A stretch of DNA of 42,444 nt from Bacteroidales bacterium (lineage in GTDB: Bacteria > Bacteroidota > Bacteroidia > Bacteroidales > F082). The position numbers and the translations under genes were made by a program. Shown piece after piece: positions 42,332 through 42,444 of the stretch. The notes beneath the pieces are model-generated. The model searched no databases. It worked only from the letters and a program-made list of their open reading frames with translations, and was not told where the DNA came from. The stretch is taken from positions 1-42,444 of the forward strand of contig CAAGIO010000009.1 of the NCBI GenBank assembly GCA_900769945.1, given 5' to 3'. The stretch's first letter is position 1. Each line of letters starts with the position of its first letter.

Positions 42332-42444
42332 GGGCGTTCCGGCTCCGCCGTCGGGCTTTTGCGGCTTCGCCGTTGAGCCAAGGTCTCAATCCTGACGGAC
42401 TAACAATCCCTAACGCGACGCCTCCGGAAACCAATGCGCACGCC
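42332..42444 (+). repeat. 113-bp direct repeat, copy 2 (may continue past the window)
   Basis: It has the same orientation as copy 1, 939 bp away, with three differences. One of them (TTC for TGC plus the following base) makes the second small hairpin a perfect CGGC-TTC-GCCG. The window ends at the same point where copy 1 would end, so the true right border cannot be seen here. Confidence 0.9.

Larger units (their letters stand above)
41311..42444. other. 1.1-kb stretch without an intact gene
   Basis: From the operon promoter to the window end there is no long reading frame on either strand. The stretch contains an AT-rich flank, two copies of a 113-bp repeat (41393-41505 and 42332-42444), a small RNA-like unit (41565-41652), and a 45-codon frame (41701-41838). 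The remaining 41839-42331 is stop-rich on both strands and looks decayed. Confidence 0.5.

Overview
The window looks like a Bacteroidetes (Bacteroidales-type) chromosome. The strongest evidence is the promoter grammar. Nearly every transcription unit is preceded by a TAnnTTTG box, the Bacteroidetes -7 element, a few to a few tens of bases before the start codon, and Shine-Dalgarno sequences are mostly absent. The gene content agrees: lipoproteins with a Cys lipobox, a RecQ of the Bacteroidetes type, an HK-REC-Hpt hybrid kinase and a TPP-controlled thiamine salvage operon. No rRNA or tRNA gene and no CRISPR array was recognised.

Layout. Bases 1-298 hold a leftward promoter and a strong rightward terminator. 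299-20354 is mostly housekeeping: lipoprotein-type GalM, a hybrid histidine kinase, TypA/BipA, RecQ, HU, Fmt, a TPR membrane protein, TrmH, a response regulator/peptidase T pair, a coiled-coil lipoprotein, a MATE exporter overlapping a Cas4/RecB-like nuclease gene, DnaB, and a small lipoprotein with carbamate kinase. 20670-23187 has RimM/TrmN6 divergent from a His-rich 10-TM heavy-metal/manganese-type exporter. 23191-26966 is a TPP-riboswitch operon (SAM methyltransferase, thiM, a thiE-tenA fusion, thiD) that salvages thiazole and pyrimidine; no thiC, thiG or thiH lies in the window. 27001-29446 couples a phosphoribosyltransferase-like gene to a cytosine permease and a possible 38-residue membrane peptide. 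29506-30996 is a small operon (DUF1232, DUF1905, EFR1 flavodoxin/ferredoxin), followed by a low-molecular-weight phosphatase.

From about 31.7 kb to the end the character changes to an accessory, defence-like region. It holds a decayed gene, an AbiD/AbiF-type HEPN gene whose predicted transcript begins with a perfect 8-bp hairpin, a small inverted-repeat element, a three-gene operon (SNF2 helicase, type III-like N6-adenine methyltransferase, Res-type helicase-nuclease), and an almost gene-free stretch bounded by two 113-bp direct repeats. That stretch also contains a compact promoter-hairpin-terminator unit that looks like a small RNA gene.

The most interesting candidate is the AbiF-like HEPN gene with its 5' structured RNA (33263-33336), next to the SNF2-Mod-Res operon. 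All functional calls come from reading motifs by eye; no database search was run.
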